This document shows positions 1 through 12,909 of a stretch of DNA of 64,000 bases, one piece after another. The stretch spans positions 5,440,452 through 5,504,451 of the forward strand of contig CM063294.1 in the NCBI GenBank assembly GCA_032173965.1, read 5' to 3'. The notes under the pieces were generated by a model. It saw only the letters and a program-made list of their open reading frames with translations. It searched no databases and had not been told where the DNA came from. The translations under genes were made by a program, and so were the position numbers. Each line of letters begins with the position of its first letter. Within the stretch, counting starts at the first letter, position 1. The DNA comes from Sitta carolinensis (lineage: Eukaryota; Chordata; Aves; Passeriformes; Sittidae).

Positions 1-720
1 GAGTAGGGGAAAGTTTAAACGTGTTTGTGGAGAAATAAACATCATAAAACCTCATTGGGTAAATCTACCCCGGCTCATCTCTTTTGTATGTCACACCTGC
101 ACCTCTGTGCAAGTTCAGCAAACCCTTATGGTGAAATCCCCCGGCCCCAAATCACCCGCAGTGTCTGGGCTCAGCTGCCGGCAGTGCTGACACGGAGCCA
201 CTTCACAGCCAACAGCATCAGCGGGGCTGCGGCCACTACCTGCCAGAGAACCCCCCCGGCCACAGCCCCCACCCCGGGAGGATGCGGCACACCTCACTGC
301 TCACAGACTGGGAGCCCCAAAAACACCAAACTCACCCCAGACTCCAGCAGTGCCTCTGCTGCTGCTGCAGCAGCTCCAGACTGGGCAGGGAACAGCCAGT
401 CCTGCCACAAAAGGGATGCTCAAAATGTGGAACTTCAGAGCTCTGCACGCACCCGAAGCTCACCCCCCCGAAAGAAAGATTGTGCTTTAGCGGGTGTCAG
501 CCCCATCCCCAGCAATCCCTTCCACAAACAGCCCTAATGCAGTGCAGCTGGAGAGGCACAGGAGCCTTAATGATCAGCTGGCTCCTTTTGGGGTGGCCAC
601 AATGAACAAATCCTTTACAGCTGTGTTCAAGAACTTCTGGGCATGGAAACAGGACTCTTAAAGACACCAACCATATGCTCCAGCTCACTGCTCCATTTCT
701 TACCTATCAATATGTATTAG
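1..720. other. Slightly GC-richer non-coding stretch at window start
   Basis: Positions 100-600 are richer in G and C than the following kilobases, with runs of C and a few CpG pairs, but CpG density is too low and patchy for a CpG island. A 170-codon open frame (25-537, plus) is rich in Ser, Pro, Ala and Thr, as expected from translated C-rich DNA. It shows no domain and no clear splice-site context. I see no gene here. Confidence 0.5.
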
Positions 721-3700
721 TGGTATAAACAGTAAGACTACTTTTCTTTCCAGTGCAAATCAGAGGGTATGTAGCACCAGTTCAGTATTACTGAGTACTC
801 AGTACTATTTAATTCAATTTCATTAGCAAACATTGAATAAGATTATAATTTTAGAAGTATGATTCTAATAGCATATTCCAACATCATTCTGTACATAGTT
901 TACTCCAAGCAGGCAATCACATACAGTAACCTTCAAAATAGGGTTTCAAATATTAATTCAAACCAGATACTTGTTAAAAAAAACCAAAACAAAAATCCCC
1001 CAACAAAATCAAGAAAACATACACACATATTTTTAAATTGTTGTTTATTTTTTTGCTACATTTTCTACTCTCAGGTACATCCATAATTTATCACTATCAG
1101 TAAGATCCTAAAGATTAAATATGGTATATAAGTTATTCAAACTGCCTAAAAAGAATACAAACCGATTTCCCTGACAATTTCTGCCAAGGTTTGCTGGGTT
1201 TGGTCACTTAATACCAGGAGTACTTCCAATGAATAGTCAAGTACTTATCTGGACCTTCATTTCAGTGGCTAAAAAGTGCAGAGAAGTCAAAGTCTTCTAA
1301 TTTGCCTCTACTTAATCAGGTGTCAGTGTGGCCCTTGTGCTTCTGGCTTTGCCTGTGCTTCAGAACTGGGCAGTGACAGCAGCTTTCAACAGGATGCTAA
1401 CTCTAAATGGTTAGATTAATGCTAACAAAACTTTGCCAGCAATGCTGAAGCACGGTGAGCATGTGGCTGTGACTGCATTGTGCACAACACTGCACAGCTG
1501 GCAGTGTTTTGTAACCCAGGTAGATGTTCAGAGAATATGCAGTGTATGAATGGTCTTCCAATTTGCACATTCCTAATGAACCCCATATCCTGGCTCCACA
1601 AATAAAACACACCAAAAGAACAGGAAAAAAAGGTAAATAAAGGAAGTTCTGGAATAAAAGAACAGCGTTGAGGAAATCAAAGCAAACCATTACTTTCTTT
1701 TTAACAAAAAAAAAAAAAAATCCCAAACACAGAAACCATTCTAACAAAACTTTAAATTTGCTTCTGGATGGCAGTTAAAATCCTGTGATTTGCTTTGCTA
1801 TTTTAATCCTAAGCTTTCATCTCTGGGAGCAACACAGCACAAAGTATCGGTATGAGCTTATTAAAGTTCAAGTCATTGTTGAAAACAAATACCTGCTGAG
1901 CACAAGCTGGTGCAAGTGAGAACTCTATAAATTGTTTACAAAGAGTACCCATACCTGACAAAAAAAAAAAATAAATAAAAAAAGAAAAAAAGACTGGAAA
2001 TAAAACCGGCTCCCAGTTTATTTTCAAATGTTTCAATTCTCTTTTCTAGGAAAAATGAGTTTGCAAAATTGGCTGAGAACAGAGGTGCAGCAGCCACATT
2101 CTCTCACATCAATGGAGTTCCACGGTTGTGGAACTGGCACTTGAAATTGCCTTCTAGTAACTCAAGTTATTTCTAGCTACAAACAAAGCCAAAGGGAGAT
2201 TTGTCCCTTTTCAATTGTCAATGTATCTGTCCTTCATTTGGGAATAAGACTCCATTAGGATAGCTATATTGTGGATTCCTTTCATATAAGAAATATTTTA
2301 AGAGGCATTCTCACACCATGTTTAAATAGTGCTTCTTAGGTTTACAGCACCCCTTCTGAATGTGTGGTCTCCTGAAAGCATTTCCCTTTCATGTCAGTAA
2401 AATTTCTGCCAAATTTTAACTCTGTAACTCCTTGTTAACAAGGAAGGTTTTGTATTTTGAGCACAGGACAAACTGTAGAGTACAGAGCTCATTTTGAACC
2501 TTCCCAACACCCTCATATGTGATCAAAATGAAGCTTTTTAACTTGGTGCATGCTGGTGTCAGAATTTTGTTCGAATGGGTTGCTTTTGAGATCTGTATCC
2601 AAACTGTCCCTGGTTTCACCCTGGTTTGTGCTGCAGAGAAAATGCAGAACGTGCAGAACTAAAGCAGACCAAGTGTGCTGGGAAGGCACCTGAAGTGGTG
2701 CTGGCAGGGGTTCTGCCCACGGAACCAAATGGGTCTTGAGGAAACCTCCAACACAGCTGCTGGCCCTTTGCATCAAATACCCTGTGCTTTCCATTTAGAC
2801 CTGGATAAGCAAAATACTTTGGCCTGTACTGAGCTGGCCCTTGTATGTGTGTGTGCTGCACTGTCTGACCAAGATCAGTGCTCTGATGTTCCCAGTTTGG
2901 GTGTACACCTGGGTGACCGCATTTCAGGGACACCAAATTCCAAACTATACTCGTGGTTATATTTCCAAATGGAGTAGAGGAGACATATGTATTATGTTGC
3001 CTGTGAGGATATAGGTTATTTTAATGGTGACTGTATTTTAAAGTGAGCCATCTACAAATTATTTATGTTACTAAAAAGAGCATGAATTATTTCATCATTC
3101 CCTTCAGTTAACAGAGTCTTTAATGTGAAGTCAAACCTCTCTATTAAAAAGGCTTTTAAGCAAATCTCCACCTGGCTTTGTCCCACCTCCTGGACACCAG
3201 TCTGGAGAGTTGACCAGAACTGGCTTTTTTAAGTAATTTGCGATGATAGCCACTGTGTTTCTCCTGGCCTATTTGCAAGACTCTCTTATTATCGTGAGCA
3301 GTGATAGGGTGTTTCAATTCTTTTTCTCACTGAATCATCTCTATAATTTATTTTTGAAAAAGCAAGGAGCCATTTTGCTTTGAAGCTTGCTATTTCTATT
3401 CTTTCTTGGCCAGCCTGTCGCCCACACCCCTCTGCAGCACTGCCAATGCCCTCCTAAGATAATGAGCACAGCACTCTGCTTTGCATCTTTTCTCACACAG
3501 GCTGGATTTCAAATCCATACAGAAAAACCTCAAGTATCTGGGCAGCAGCATGATGCTGCACGGCACCCACCACGCCACAAAGCAGACATTATCAGGTTAT
3601 TTCAGGGTTCCAGTAGATAGGAATATTGAACTGCCTCTCCTGGGACAGCTCCAAGTTACACTTGAACCAATACCTCCGAGGAATGCAGGATTTTAATGTA

Positions 3701-4670
3701 GAACTCCAGTGTCAATCAATCATTCCATTAAAGAGTAAATACAAGTAGAAAGATGAAAGTTAACTAAAAGCAATTGAAATGCATCACAATCTTTTCTCTA
3801 ATATTTTGGGTATTTTTAAACCAATAAACTTCACAGAAGTCCTTGTACTGTTCCAACATGTTCCATGTTCCAACATGTACTTGTTGAAAGAAAACAGCAC
3901 AGACTGCAGAAGCCTCATCATGCAATCTTTGCTTTCAGTTGTTTATTTCAACATAATTGCAGTATAGGTTTTATATATCTTTATTTATTTTTTAGCAGGA
4001 CAAAGATAGGTATTTGTCAATAAAGAAATAATTTTAAATGCTTTTAGAACCTTAATTAAGGAAATACTATTTCCATGAGAATTATGAAACCTTTTGGCAT
4101 AGACCCCCTCAGTTTCTGTAAATTTCATATTTTGTTTATTGCCACTGTTTTAAACACTTGAGCTTTAGTTTATAGCTTTTTAAAGACTAAAATGTGGTTA
4201 TCAAGTGTGACTCTAAGTAAAACAACAGCAGCTTAGCTAATACTAGTCTCAGATGATAGGGCACTTGAATATGATATAAAAACAAAGCCTTTTGGAGGAC
4301 TGGGGACTTGTTTCTCCTATAGAACACTGTGATTTGTTAGTGAACCATGGTCAGGTCAGTGCAGGGAGGCTGTGCTAGACAGCCAGGAGAAAAAGAATTC
4401 CTATTTAAAAACAAATTGGAGATGTCTTTGAAAAGGGTATATAAAAATGATAAATTTTGAAGAAACAAAATGGTTTAGTTAAAGAAGCTTTTAACAAGGT
4501 TAATTTTTAAAATTTGCCTCTTAAGCATTTGTGGGAATTTTGGTATAGTAGTACTATGTTCTAAGATATAAAAAGATTTCAAAACTTTCTTTAACATGCA
4601 AATTAGTGAAACACCCCTTTGTCGAGGTTGCACCTCCTTGTCAGTAAATTGGACTGTAACAGGCAGAACT
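721..4670. other. AT-rich DNA without recognisable gene
   Basis: This is single-copy-looking AT-rich sequence. It contains short A-rich tracts at 967-1005, 1706-1720 (A15) and 1970-1991. Open frames of up to about 110 codons occur on both strands, but they overlap one another, start at arbitrary ATGs and show no domain. Nothing further can be supported. Confidence 0.6.
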
Positions 4671-4695
4671 CCCCTCTCTCCCTCTCTCTCTCTCT
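4671..4695. repeat. Short (CT)n pyrimidine tract
   Basis: This is a 25-base run of C and T only, mostly CT dinucleotides with a few CCT interruptions. It is a simple repeat and no function is implied. Confidence 0.85.
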
Positions 4696-7600
4696 AAATA
4701 CAAGCTTTCAAACTGGAGAGAGAACTCTCCTACAACAGATTTCTTCTGAGTGATTTTGTACTTAGACTGCAAACTCTCTTAAGACAAAAAAAGTTTTCTA
4801 GAACACAACAAAAGTGAAATGTATTAAACCCCTTATTTTGAACTTTTATATTAATTTTTAAAATCACTCAATGCTCAGAATACTTCAGATATAACACATA
4901 AGCCAAAAATCTCTACACTAAATCAACTAGTTCAAGCAATAACATCAGTGATTGCTGTTTGCTTATGACAACTACAGTTCCAATTGCTCTGCACTTCCAC
5001 AGAGGATCCTTGATTTATTCACAGCTAATTTCTTAAATGTCACAACAGCTTTATAAAAGCGCGCAGCACCAAAGGAATGATGATATTTTTTTCCAAAAAC
5101 CTTCAAAATGAAGACTATTAACCATTAATACTACTACGAAAAGAGGTTTTAAAATTACATATTCCAGCCACATCTGCCATACATCCTGATAGTACAGGTT
5201 GCCTTTCTTTCCTCTTATGGAAATACTTTGCAATGAACAAGACACAACTGAGCAAAGAACTAATTTATCATCTCTGGAAGACATTACAACTGAGTGTGTA
5301 AAATCTCCTGAGGCACCACCTTTTAAATGTGCAAAACTGCAATGGGAAATGGCTCTAGGGGATGGACACATAACACTTGTCTCAACAAAGAGGTCAAAGG
5401 ACCTTGGGAAATGATCTCCCCTCTTCCAACATCATAGAGGTGGTAAACTTTGGGTCAATTTTAGATTAATGCAGCAGAGAGCTCGTGGAAAAATGCCTCC
5501 CAGCAAGAGGCACAGTCTGGCAGGCTGACACTTATAATTGCCACTCAGGAAAATGAGGAATGCACTGCCTGCCTGCTTCCCCCACTCCTGTCCCTGCTCA
5601 GCCTCTCCTGCTGCCTTTTGCACATAGCCCACCCTTGATGGCTGGCAATGAGTTGGTTGGCTCAGCAAGTCCAGGTGAGCAGGGGAGAACAGGCAGCTCC
5701 ATAAACAAGGTTACTTTGCCCATTTAGGGATTTGGATCATGAATGGCTTTGAAAGCCAAAGGTGAAGTGTCAGATTCTAGGTGGGGAAAATATATCCAAA
5801 GACATAGCTTTTTATTTTTTTTTTTCCATTAGAATTTTTATTATTCTAAAGGTCATTTCACGACCACATAACTAATGAGAAAGGATATATTCCTTGAGTC
5901 ATCTGGGATCTGCCACAGAGCATTTGACCAAAGGTGTGCAGCTACTGAACTATGACATTCCAGAGAGATGAGGGGTGGCAGTCGCAGCTCATATCAAATC
6001 TCATGTGGCAGCTCATATTTGCCAATATATCTTTCAGGCTAAAAAGATGTGATTTCCTCCCTGGTGGTTTCACAAGCAGCTTTCATCAAAACTTTGTTTA
6101 AATCTGGCATGACAAAGGTTTGCAGCAACACACTTGCCAGGACACAGAGGTTTCCTTTATGAGACCATATATGTCTTAGTTTTCCCTGGATACAAATATG
6201 AAGCCTAAGTAAGTATTTCTGAGTTTATTTCTCCAGAACCCCAGAAAAAATGAAAAGAGGAAAAATCATCTATGATTTGTCTGCTAATGTGCACATCTCT
6301 GATACTGTGCTCCCTCTGGTCATTTTCGAGTACTTTGCCACTTAAAGATACACATACTCAGAATGAAACAAACCCCACAGAAGCTGGAATGTACTATTCT
6401 GCTGTGTCATATAGTCAATTAAGTGCACTTTCTGTCAGTTCAGCATGTTGAATATTTGTAATTTGACACTTAGCTGTAGTTTAAAAACTGATCAGCAGTA
6501 GTTTAAAATTGTTACTGTAAGTTGTTCCCTGCCATTTAGAATAAAGACATGCTTTATACTCTAATCTCTGTTCCAAGTGACCCTCAGTACTCATTTTCCT
6601 CTATTTCTCCACTACATTTTTTCATCTGTTTTAATACATTTTGTTTAAGGATGTTGAAACTATAATGGCTTCTTTTGATTCTACTTAGGGGTTTTTTTGT
6701 GTCTTTAGTGTGGCAGTCTTCTTATCCTGTTGGAAACTTTTTCAAAGAAACATGCATGACACTACCTGCAGAATTTCACCACCTTCTGGTGCTGATGGAA
6801 AGGAGGAAATAACGCTGGATTAAAATTCACCCTGTGCTCTCAGGATGAGATTCCCCATGTATCAAATGTCAGTTGAAGGGTCCTTGCTGATCCTTGCAGC
6901 TCCCGTGGCCTTTGCTGAGGGATGGGGCAATGCTGCTTGCCTGAATATTTGGTTGAATGTTGTTCATTCAACACCCTTTTGTCACCATTTCAGTGAATTT
7001 CCCCCTTTCATACTATACTATCTTAGCAAAATTTAAACAAATTTCTGCTTATGCTTACCAGGCAGGTTTCATCCAAATTTTACAGTTATAATTAAAAACT
7101 ACATTTTCATTAAGGAAATTATGAATTGCAATAAAATGCAAGGAACATGCAAAATGAATAATTAACATTGTATAGACTTCAGCATCTTAATGAAGATTAA
7201 ATAATACATACATTTAAACTGGATTAGCACATCCACAGAAAGCTGTTATGTGCTCAGTAGGAGAGTCTATGCACTCACAAAATAATGTTTTATGAGGAGT
7301 ATTCTAGCAACATTAAGCATAAGGTTGTCATATATAAAATGATTAACATTTTATATAGAAGAAGTTGTAATTCCAGTGAATGAAGTAATTTCATCTCCCT
7401 GCTGCTTCTACCTTTAGGAATATACTGTAAATGAAAAGTGGCTCAATGTGAAGTCTAGTTAAATAGAATATGAATCCTCTTTTTCAAAGTTAATGAGACT
7501 TGGAAACCCGCATTTAAAAAAATGTTGTGATTTTAAATCACAAATTTCATTAAGATTTGCATACAGCACCTACATTCTTGTTTCATTAAGACTCCCACTC
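4696..7600. other. AT-rich DNA without recognisable gene
   Basis: Single-copy-looking sequence with no array, transposon tail or plausible exon. Open frames at 5051-5371 (minus) and 5199-5414 (plus) overlap each other and have no family resemblance. An imperfect local repeat of the motif GCAGCTCATAT occurs at about 5975-6020. Confidence 0.55.
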
Positions 7601-8010
7601 CCTTAGCTATGTAGGACAGGGTGTCACCTTGTTTTTCCTGATGTTTGTGTGCAGCCTGTCCACCACTTCTTTACAGTGGGGAGGATTGCCCGGGAGATCC
7701 TGCATTAACGGGAGGCAGGTGAACGGTGAATCTGCAAAAACGCTCAGACAGAAGAGGCTGAGAAAAGTAACTCCTTGGCTACTGATGCTGGAGTCGTTTT
7801 GTCAAGGCTGAGTACGTACAGCTTGCTGGGGTATTGCCTCCCAGCAGTAAAGTGTCCATCTGCAGAAGGGGTGCTGACAAGGTGCCAGCTGCTCCAGCTG
7901 ACAGAGCAGAGGAGGAATGGACTGTAATTTCCTCCTGAAGAGAACAGACGATGGCAAGGTTAAATCACGGCTACACAGGGAAGTGACAGGAATGTCAGAT
8001 GTAGATAAGG
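7601..8010. other. Non-repetitive segment, possible conserved non-coding element
   Basis: This stretch has balanced base composition, no simple repeat and several CpG pairs preserved in AT-rich surroundings. That texture is typical of single-copy DNA under constraint. The 60-codon frame at 7629-7811 has no domain. This is inference from texture only; ordinary unconstrained DNA is equally possible. Confidence 0.2.
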
Positions 8011-10309
8011 CAATCTATGTATTGGTATTTACTGTTTTCAATCTGTTTCATCTAAAGAAGTAGCTGCTCACCAGGGAACACTGATTTCACACAGGGAAAC
8101 TCAGGTCAAGCGTGGTGGACAGAAGATTATAAGTGCTCAATGCCAATACCTTTTGACTAGGGAGATTTTGTTTGTAAAGCCACAGAAAAGGGGAGAACTC
8201 ATTTTACACCAAAAGTTACTGAAGTGTTCGGCAGTTAGGAGCAGGCTGTGGGGCTGGGGCAGGCTCTGCAGGAGGGGATTGAACAGCACAAGGTCGAGCC
8301 CTGGGGCAGCACAAGTGACTCCTGCAGCCACTCCTCTCTTGTCAGTGCTGTCCCACACCTGAGGGGCTGGCTGGGAGCCTTGTTGAGCCCCTGCCCAAAC
8401 ACAAACAATTTTCACTGCTGTCACTGCCTTCACCTTAATCTCTGCGGGCCTGACCGAGCCAGGGTTTCCCTGTGCTCTTCATGGCAGAGTAACCCACTCT
8501 CTGTAGCCTGTACCTGTCTTTATTTTCTTTTCAATGGAGAAATTATTTAAATATTTTTATAATATTGAGAATATTCAAATAAAACGTTTTTCTTCTTTTT
8601 CTCCATGAATATGAAATGGAAATTATTTTCCATTTCTATTCTGAATTTATAGCAGTGACTCTAAAACAGTTTTGGGAAACCTCCACACCTGCTTAACCAC
8701 ATGAGAGGATGCAGTTCCTGAGGAGCTGTTTTCTCATTTACATGCAGTTGGATTTCACAGAAACACAGTTTTCAGTCCTCCAGTGAAATAAATCTTTTTC
8801 CTTATGGTAGCAAAGAAAGTCTATGCAAACATAAACTAACGGATTAGAAGTTGAATTGTGCAGTCCCAATTTTTAAAATATATTTTTGATATAGTAAAAT
8901 CTTGGCAAGATGCATGTTGCTACTGTCAACAGAAAAAAAAAAAAAAAAATCAGCTTTTTGGCTCCCACACTTCACACTTGCTGGAACCTCTGTGTTAGTA
9001 AATAAGGGGGAACAAGGCACAGACCCAATAATCAGTTGGTTTGCAGGTTTTAGCAGGTCTCATTAAAAAATATAAAATCCTTGTTTATGATGTGGATGAC
9101 TGTTGTTTTACTGCTTCACGTTGCACTTGCCTGCACGTGCCTGCTGGCCCCTGCCTCTCACCAGTGAGTGAGCTTCCCGTCTGACCCCTGGGCAGGGATT
9201 CACACAGCTGGAATATTGCCTGTGGTGATGGCCTCAATGCTGTATGGAAAATAAATGTATTTCCCTGCTAAGGCAGGGCAGGCTCAGAGTGGCCATTGGG
9301 ATGGAGGATGGAGGCAGGGCAGGGGATGGGGTGCTGGGTGAATCCTTTTACCATGATTGTGAGAAAGCAGGGAGGCAGGAGCTGCTGTTGGCACACAGGC
9401 AGGAAAGCTGGAGCCAGTGAAACCTGTCACTCCAGAAGCTGTGGGGGCTGGTGGCTCGTGGCTGCTCCCTGGGCAGCCACACACTAGAGTTTGTGGTGAC
9501 AGCAGCCACTGGACTGCCCTGACTGTGCCCCCTCCTTTCACCTGAGCTCACAAGCACTGAAACTCGGTGGGAAACACACTGACTTCTGGGTCGTTCTATG
9601 TGGTCTTGTGTCATACCTGCTTTTAATTTTAAAGACTGATTTCAACTGTTTAAAACAGCTGGGTAACTCTGGGATCCCAAGGAAAGCACAGGTGCTTTAT
9701 CATGTGAAATATTCATACAGATACAAGTAGATTAACCTTATAGATTGTGTGATTTTGAGAAATCATCCTCCAGGTGCAAGCCTGGAACGAAAGAAAATGA
9801 CAAAGTGGAGCTCAAGTCTCAGGGGCCAAGCACTCTGAATCTCAGTCAGACTGGGCTCACGATATATCAGAAGTCTCCTGGAGCCAAGGAGTGTCTTATC
9901 AGCTCTCAGAAAGAAAAAGCACAGAGTACTCCAATCAGCTTGGCGATTTTTTCACTATTTATTCCACTGGGAATGCCCTATGAGCCCTGAGGTATCCAGA
10001 AGGAATTCAGAGAACTGCTCCGAGCCCTGCCTGTGGCTGAGCACATCCTGCATGCCCTGTAACACTGCAGTGCTCGTGTGCAGCTCTGCCATGGCCAGCC
10101 AAGGTAGAAATGCACCAGGCTACCAAAGGTACAAATGAACTGCAAGATTGCCCTGCCACCTGAAAAATTGAAAGTTTCACCTGTCCACTCAAGCATTTCA
10201 AATTTTCATTCAGCTTGTCAACTGGCAGAAGGAAGCCCATTATTTACCCATTAAGTTTTCTAGGCAAACCATGTTCTAATATGTAAAATTATGTGCTCAA
10301 ACCCTGTCA
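8011..10309. other. Mixed non-coding DNA with GC-richer islands
   Basis: Two GC-richer islands (about 8220-8480 and 9110-9560) sit in AT-rich DNA. An A17 run lies at 8933-8949. The islands produce overlapping open frames of 60-100 codons on both strands, rich in Ser, Pro, Gly and Ala, without domains. They could be eroded transposable elements that I do not recognise. Confidence 0.5.
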
Positions 10310-10425
10310 GTGTTGGAGGCCAGGCTGGGCAGGGCTTGGACCAGCCTGATCTAATGGGAGATGTCCCTGCTTGGGACTAGATGAGCTTAAAGGTCCATTC
10401 CAACCCCTTAACATTCTATAAGTAT
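10310..10425 (+). mobile_element. CR1 LINE 3'-end fragment
   Basis: The segment reads, in order, like the 3' end of an avian CR1 element: a GGAGGCCAGGCTGGGCAGGGC-type stretch, a 'cctgatctaatgggag' stretch, 'gtccctgc', 'ggactagatgagctt', 'aaggtccattccaacccc' and a final 'cattctata'. CR1 is the dominant bird LINE and nearly all copies are 5'-truncated, as here. Relative to the better-preserved copy near 12.9 kb it lacks the tandem octamer-like end and has short deletions, so it is older or more eroded. It cannot encode anything. Confidence 0.85.
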
Positions 10426-10494
10426 ATGGTATACAAAATAAAGCTATTGTATGGATTTGTAGGCAGATAAAATACCCTGAAATGACATTTAGGT

Positions 10495-10805
10495 AATAAA
10501 TAGACAGTTTTTATAGGCAAACCCTTCAGAGAACTATGCTGGGGTCTGTGCTGTTCAATATGTCCATTGGCAACCTGGGGAAGAGCTGAAGTTTTCTGAT
10601 GATACAGATTAATTATTTGTAGTAAAAAGAAAGGTAAAAAGATTTGCAGATTAGTTAATGAAATTTTGCTTCAATGATAAAATGGCAAAGGAAAATGAAT
10701 GTTGATAAATGCAAAATAATGCCTGTGAGAGAAATAACTATAACTTAGTAGATAAAATAATGAGATCTAAACTAGCTAGTACCACTCACAGAACTCTTGA
10801 CATTA
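10495..10805 (+). mobile_element. Degraded CR1/L3-like LINE fragment
   Basis: The stretch 'ctgtgctgttcaatatgtcc' near 10548, followed by 'tctgatgatacag' and later 'atgttgataaatgcaaaa' near 10700, matches the order of motifs at the end of the reverse transcriptase region of old CR1/L3-type LINEs. There these positions encode the terminal Phe-Asn-(Ile/Met) and Phe-(Ala/Ser)-Asp-Asp-Thr stretches. Reading frames are broken and no open product remains. The assignment rests on my recollection of motif order, not on an alignment. It may belong to the same ancient insertion as the CR1 end just upstream or be a separate one. Confidence 0.55.
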
Positions 10806-10852
10806 AAAAAAGATATTTAAATTACTACATTTGCTTAATGTTTAGCAGAATT

Positions 10853-10856
10853 AAAA

Positions 10857-10911
<55 letters not shown>

Positions 10912-10914
10912 ATA
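10853..10914. repeat. (AAAT)n microsatellite
   Basis: About 15 uninterrupted copies of the tetranucleotide AAAT, ending in AATATATGG. It lies about 50 bases downstream of the degraded LINE fragment. It could have grown from an A-rich patch there, although CR1 elements do not themselves end in poly(A). Confidence 0.97.
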
Positions 10915-12608
10915 TATGGAAAAAGCAAAACTTTCCCCCCCTTTGGAAGTGGATATCCATGAGTATAAAAGAAAAGAAAGCCACAAAGTCAGATATCTGC
11001 ATACAGGAGCACCAGCAGCACATCCCTTATAATATTTACATTAATAGTGGATCTCTGAATCTAAAAGCTGTGGAGAATTTACACCTGGGGCTATTTTACA
11101 GACATGGATATTGGAGCACAGAAACACATGGGTGGAAAGGGATCCACTGGACAGGGAGTTCAGCCATCCAGGAAAAGAAGATTTGACAAGAAGGAGCCAG
11201 CAGCCCTCATCCCATACCTCCCACAGCACAGCACGTGCAGTGCTCCTCAAGAGGCACAAGTGCAGGGAAAAGTGCTGTTAAAGACAGTAATAGCTTTCCT
11301 TGTCCTTACAACAGCCCAGAATTTGTTAAGGAAAAACATGCAGGTTATCCACGTAATTACTCTCAAGCTACAGAAAAACACAACCTTTCTTTCTTACCCA
11401 TCCCAAATACAGCTTGACATGGGAAAATTTGCTTCTGGGAAACAATTCTAGTGACCATCTTAATCCTGAGCAAAGGAAGGTTTATGAATTAATCACTTAT
11501 GAGATTTCTTAGTATCTCTAGGCATGTTAGTGCATCCCTTCAGCATCTCTTTCTAGCCATGTTAAGTCTCCAAGCTGAACTCTTCAAGCACAGATTTAAT
11601 TAATGTCAATATCAATTCAGATCCTGCAACAATCAACAAATGACACCTGAGAGTCTCAGCATCCCTGTTTTGAGGATACCCGCACATGGAACACACAAGG
11701 AAAAAGATCACAAGTTTTAATTTCTTTAATTCATTAATTTTGTAGTTCTATTATATTATACTCCTCACTCCACATTGTCTGGATGTGTTTCAGAACTTCC
11801 CTTTTGGCTAGAGCTTAGAAGTATTTTTCTGTTTCCACACCTATGCTTATTATTGATAAATCTGAATACTCACAATATTGTACCAGTAATATCCTACTAA
11901 GAATTAATTTTATCTTATCTCATTATCCTCAAACATAGACTTGATCAGGATCCAATGCCACCCTCAGGATATTTGCAGTTTAAAATTTACTCCAACTATT
12001 TCCCTAAAAGCCCACAAAGCTCAAAACCCAAACCATACAAACAAAATCATCAAAAAACTCTGAGAACGTCCCCACCCCACCTTAGTTATAAAAGACCTTA
12101 GAAACCCTGCAAGTGTTCTGCCATATCAGTACAGCTTGGTTGTACTGCTCACTTCTTTAAGATGACATAAATTGCCTCTAGTGCTCCAATGAACTTTGAA
12201 AACCACTTGTTGAAACCCTTGTGTCCACAGTCTGCAGAGCTCCATTTCCAAATAACTGGTTCCACCATGAATTGTAATCAGAGGAAATTTGTGTAAGGTG
12301 GAATTTTTCAGCCTTTCACACATGTAGGTCAATCAGACTTATGATTAAGATTCTTGCCTAATCATGCTAAAGAGCATTAAATTTTAATTGAAAATTGGAT
12401 GAGGGTTCAGAGAAGCAAAATCTCTGTTGACAAGAGAGCACGGTTTCCAATCAGTTGCTGCTATTTCTGCCCTTGTGCCCAGCTTTAAAATATTTTATAC
12501 ACACGTTTGTGGCTTTAGCATTTGACAGATCTGAACAGTGACAGTGAGCAAGACTGGGGTGAATGTAAAGTGACATGGAACATTTACCTAAAGCAAAGGA
12601 CTTAGAAG
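10915..12608. other. Non-coding DNA between repeats
   Basis: No gene is recognised. The 115-codon frame at 11104-11451 (plus) and its 60-codon neighbour in another frame show no domain. An A/C-rich patch lies at 12025-12058. The remainder is single-copy-looking and AT-rich. Confidence 0.55.
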
Positions 12609-12909
12609 AAAGATGGAGAGGGACTCGTTAGGGTGTGTAGTGACAGGACAAGGGGTAAGGGCTTCAAACTGAGAGTGGGATTAGATGAGATATCAGGGAA
12701 AAAAATCCTTCCTTGTGAGGATGGGGAGGCCCTGGCAGAGGGTGTCCAGAGAAGCTGTGGCTGCCCCTGGATCCCTGGAAGTTCTCAAGGCCAGGTCGGA
12801 TAGGGTTTGGAGAAACCTAGGACAGTGAAGGTGTCCCTGCCCACGGCAGGGGTTGGAATTAGATGATTTTTAAGGTCCCTTCCAGCCCAAACCATTCTGT
12901 GATTCTATA
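12609..12909 (+). mobile_element. CR1 LINE 3' end, well preserved
   Basis: This is an approximately 300-base 3' end of an avian CR1 element. Motifs appear in the canonical order: 'gtagtgacaggacaaggggtaa', 'ggcttcaaactgagag', a 'cttccttgtgaggatgg' stretch, 'gaggccctggcagag', 'agagaagctgtggctgcc', 'ccctggaagttctcaaggcc', 'ggtgtccctgcccacggcag', 'ggttggaattagatga' and 'aaggtcccttccagccc'. It ends in the tandem 'attctgtgattctat'. The 5' end is truncated, as is usual. It is the strongest evidence that the window is avian. No coding remnant is present. Confidence 0.95.

Noticed and set aside
25..537. 170-codon plus-strand open frame at the window start
   Set aside because: It is Ser/Pro/Ala/Thr-rich from C-rich DNA, with no domain and a competing frame at 282-605. 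No splice or promoter context supports it.
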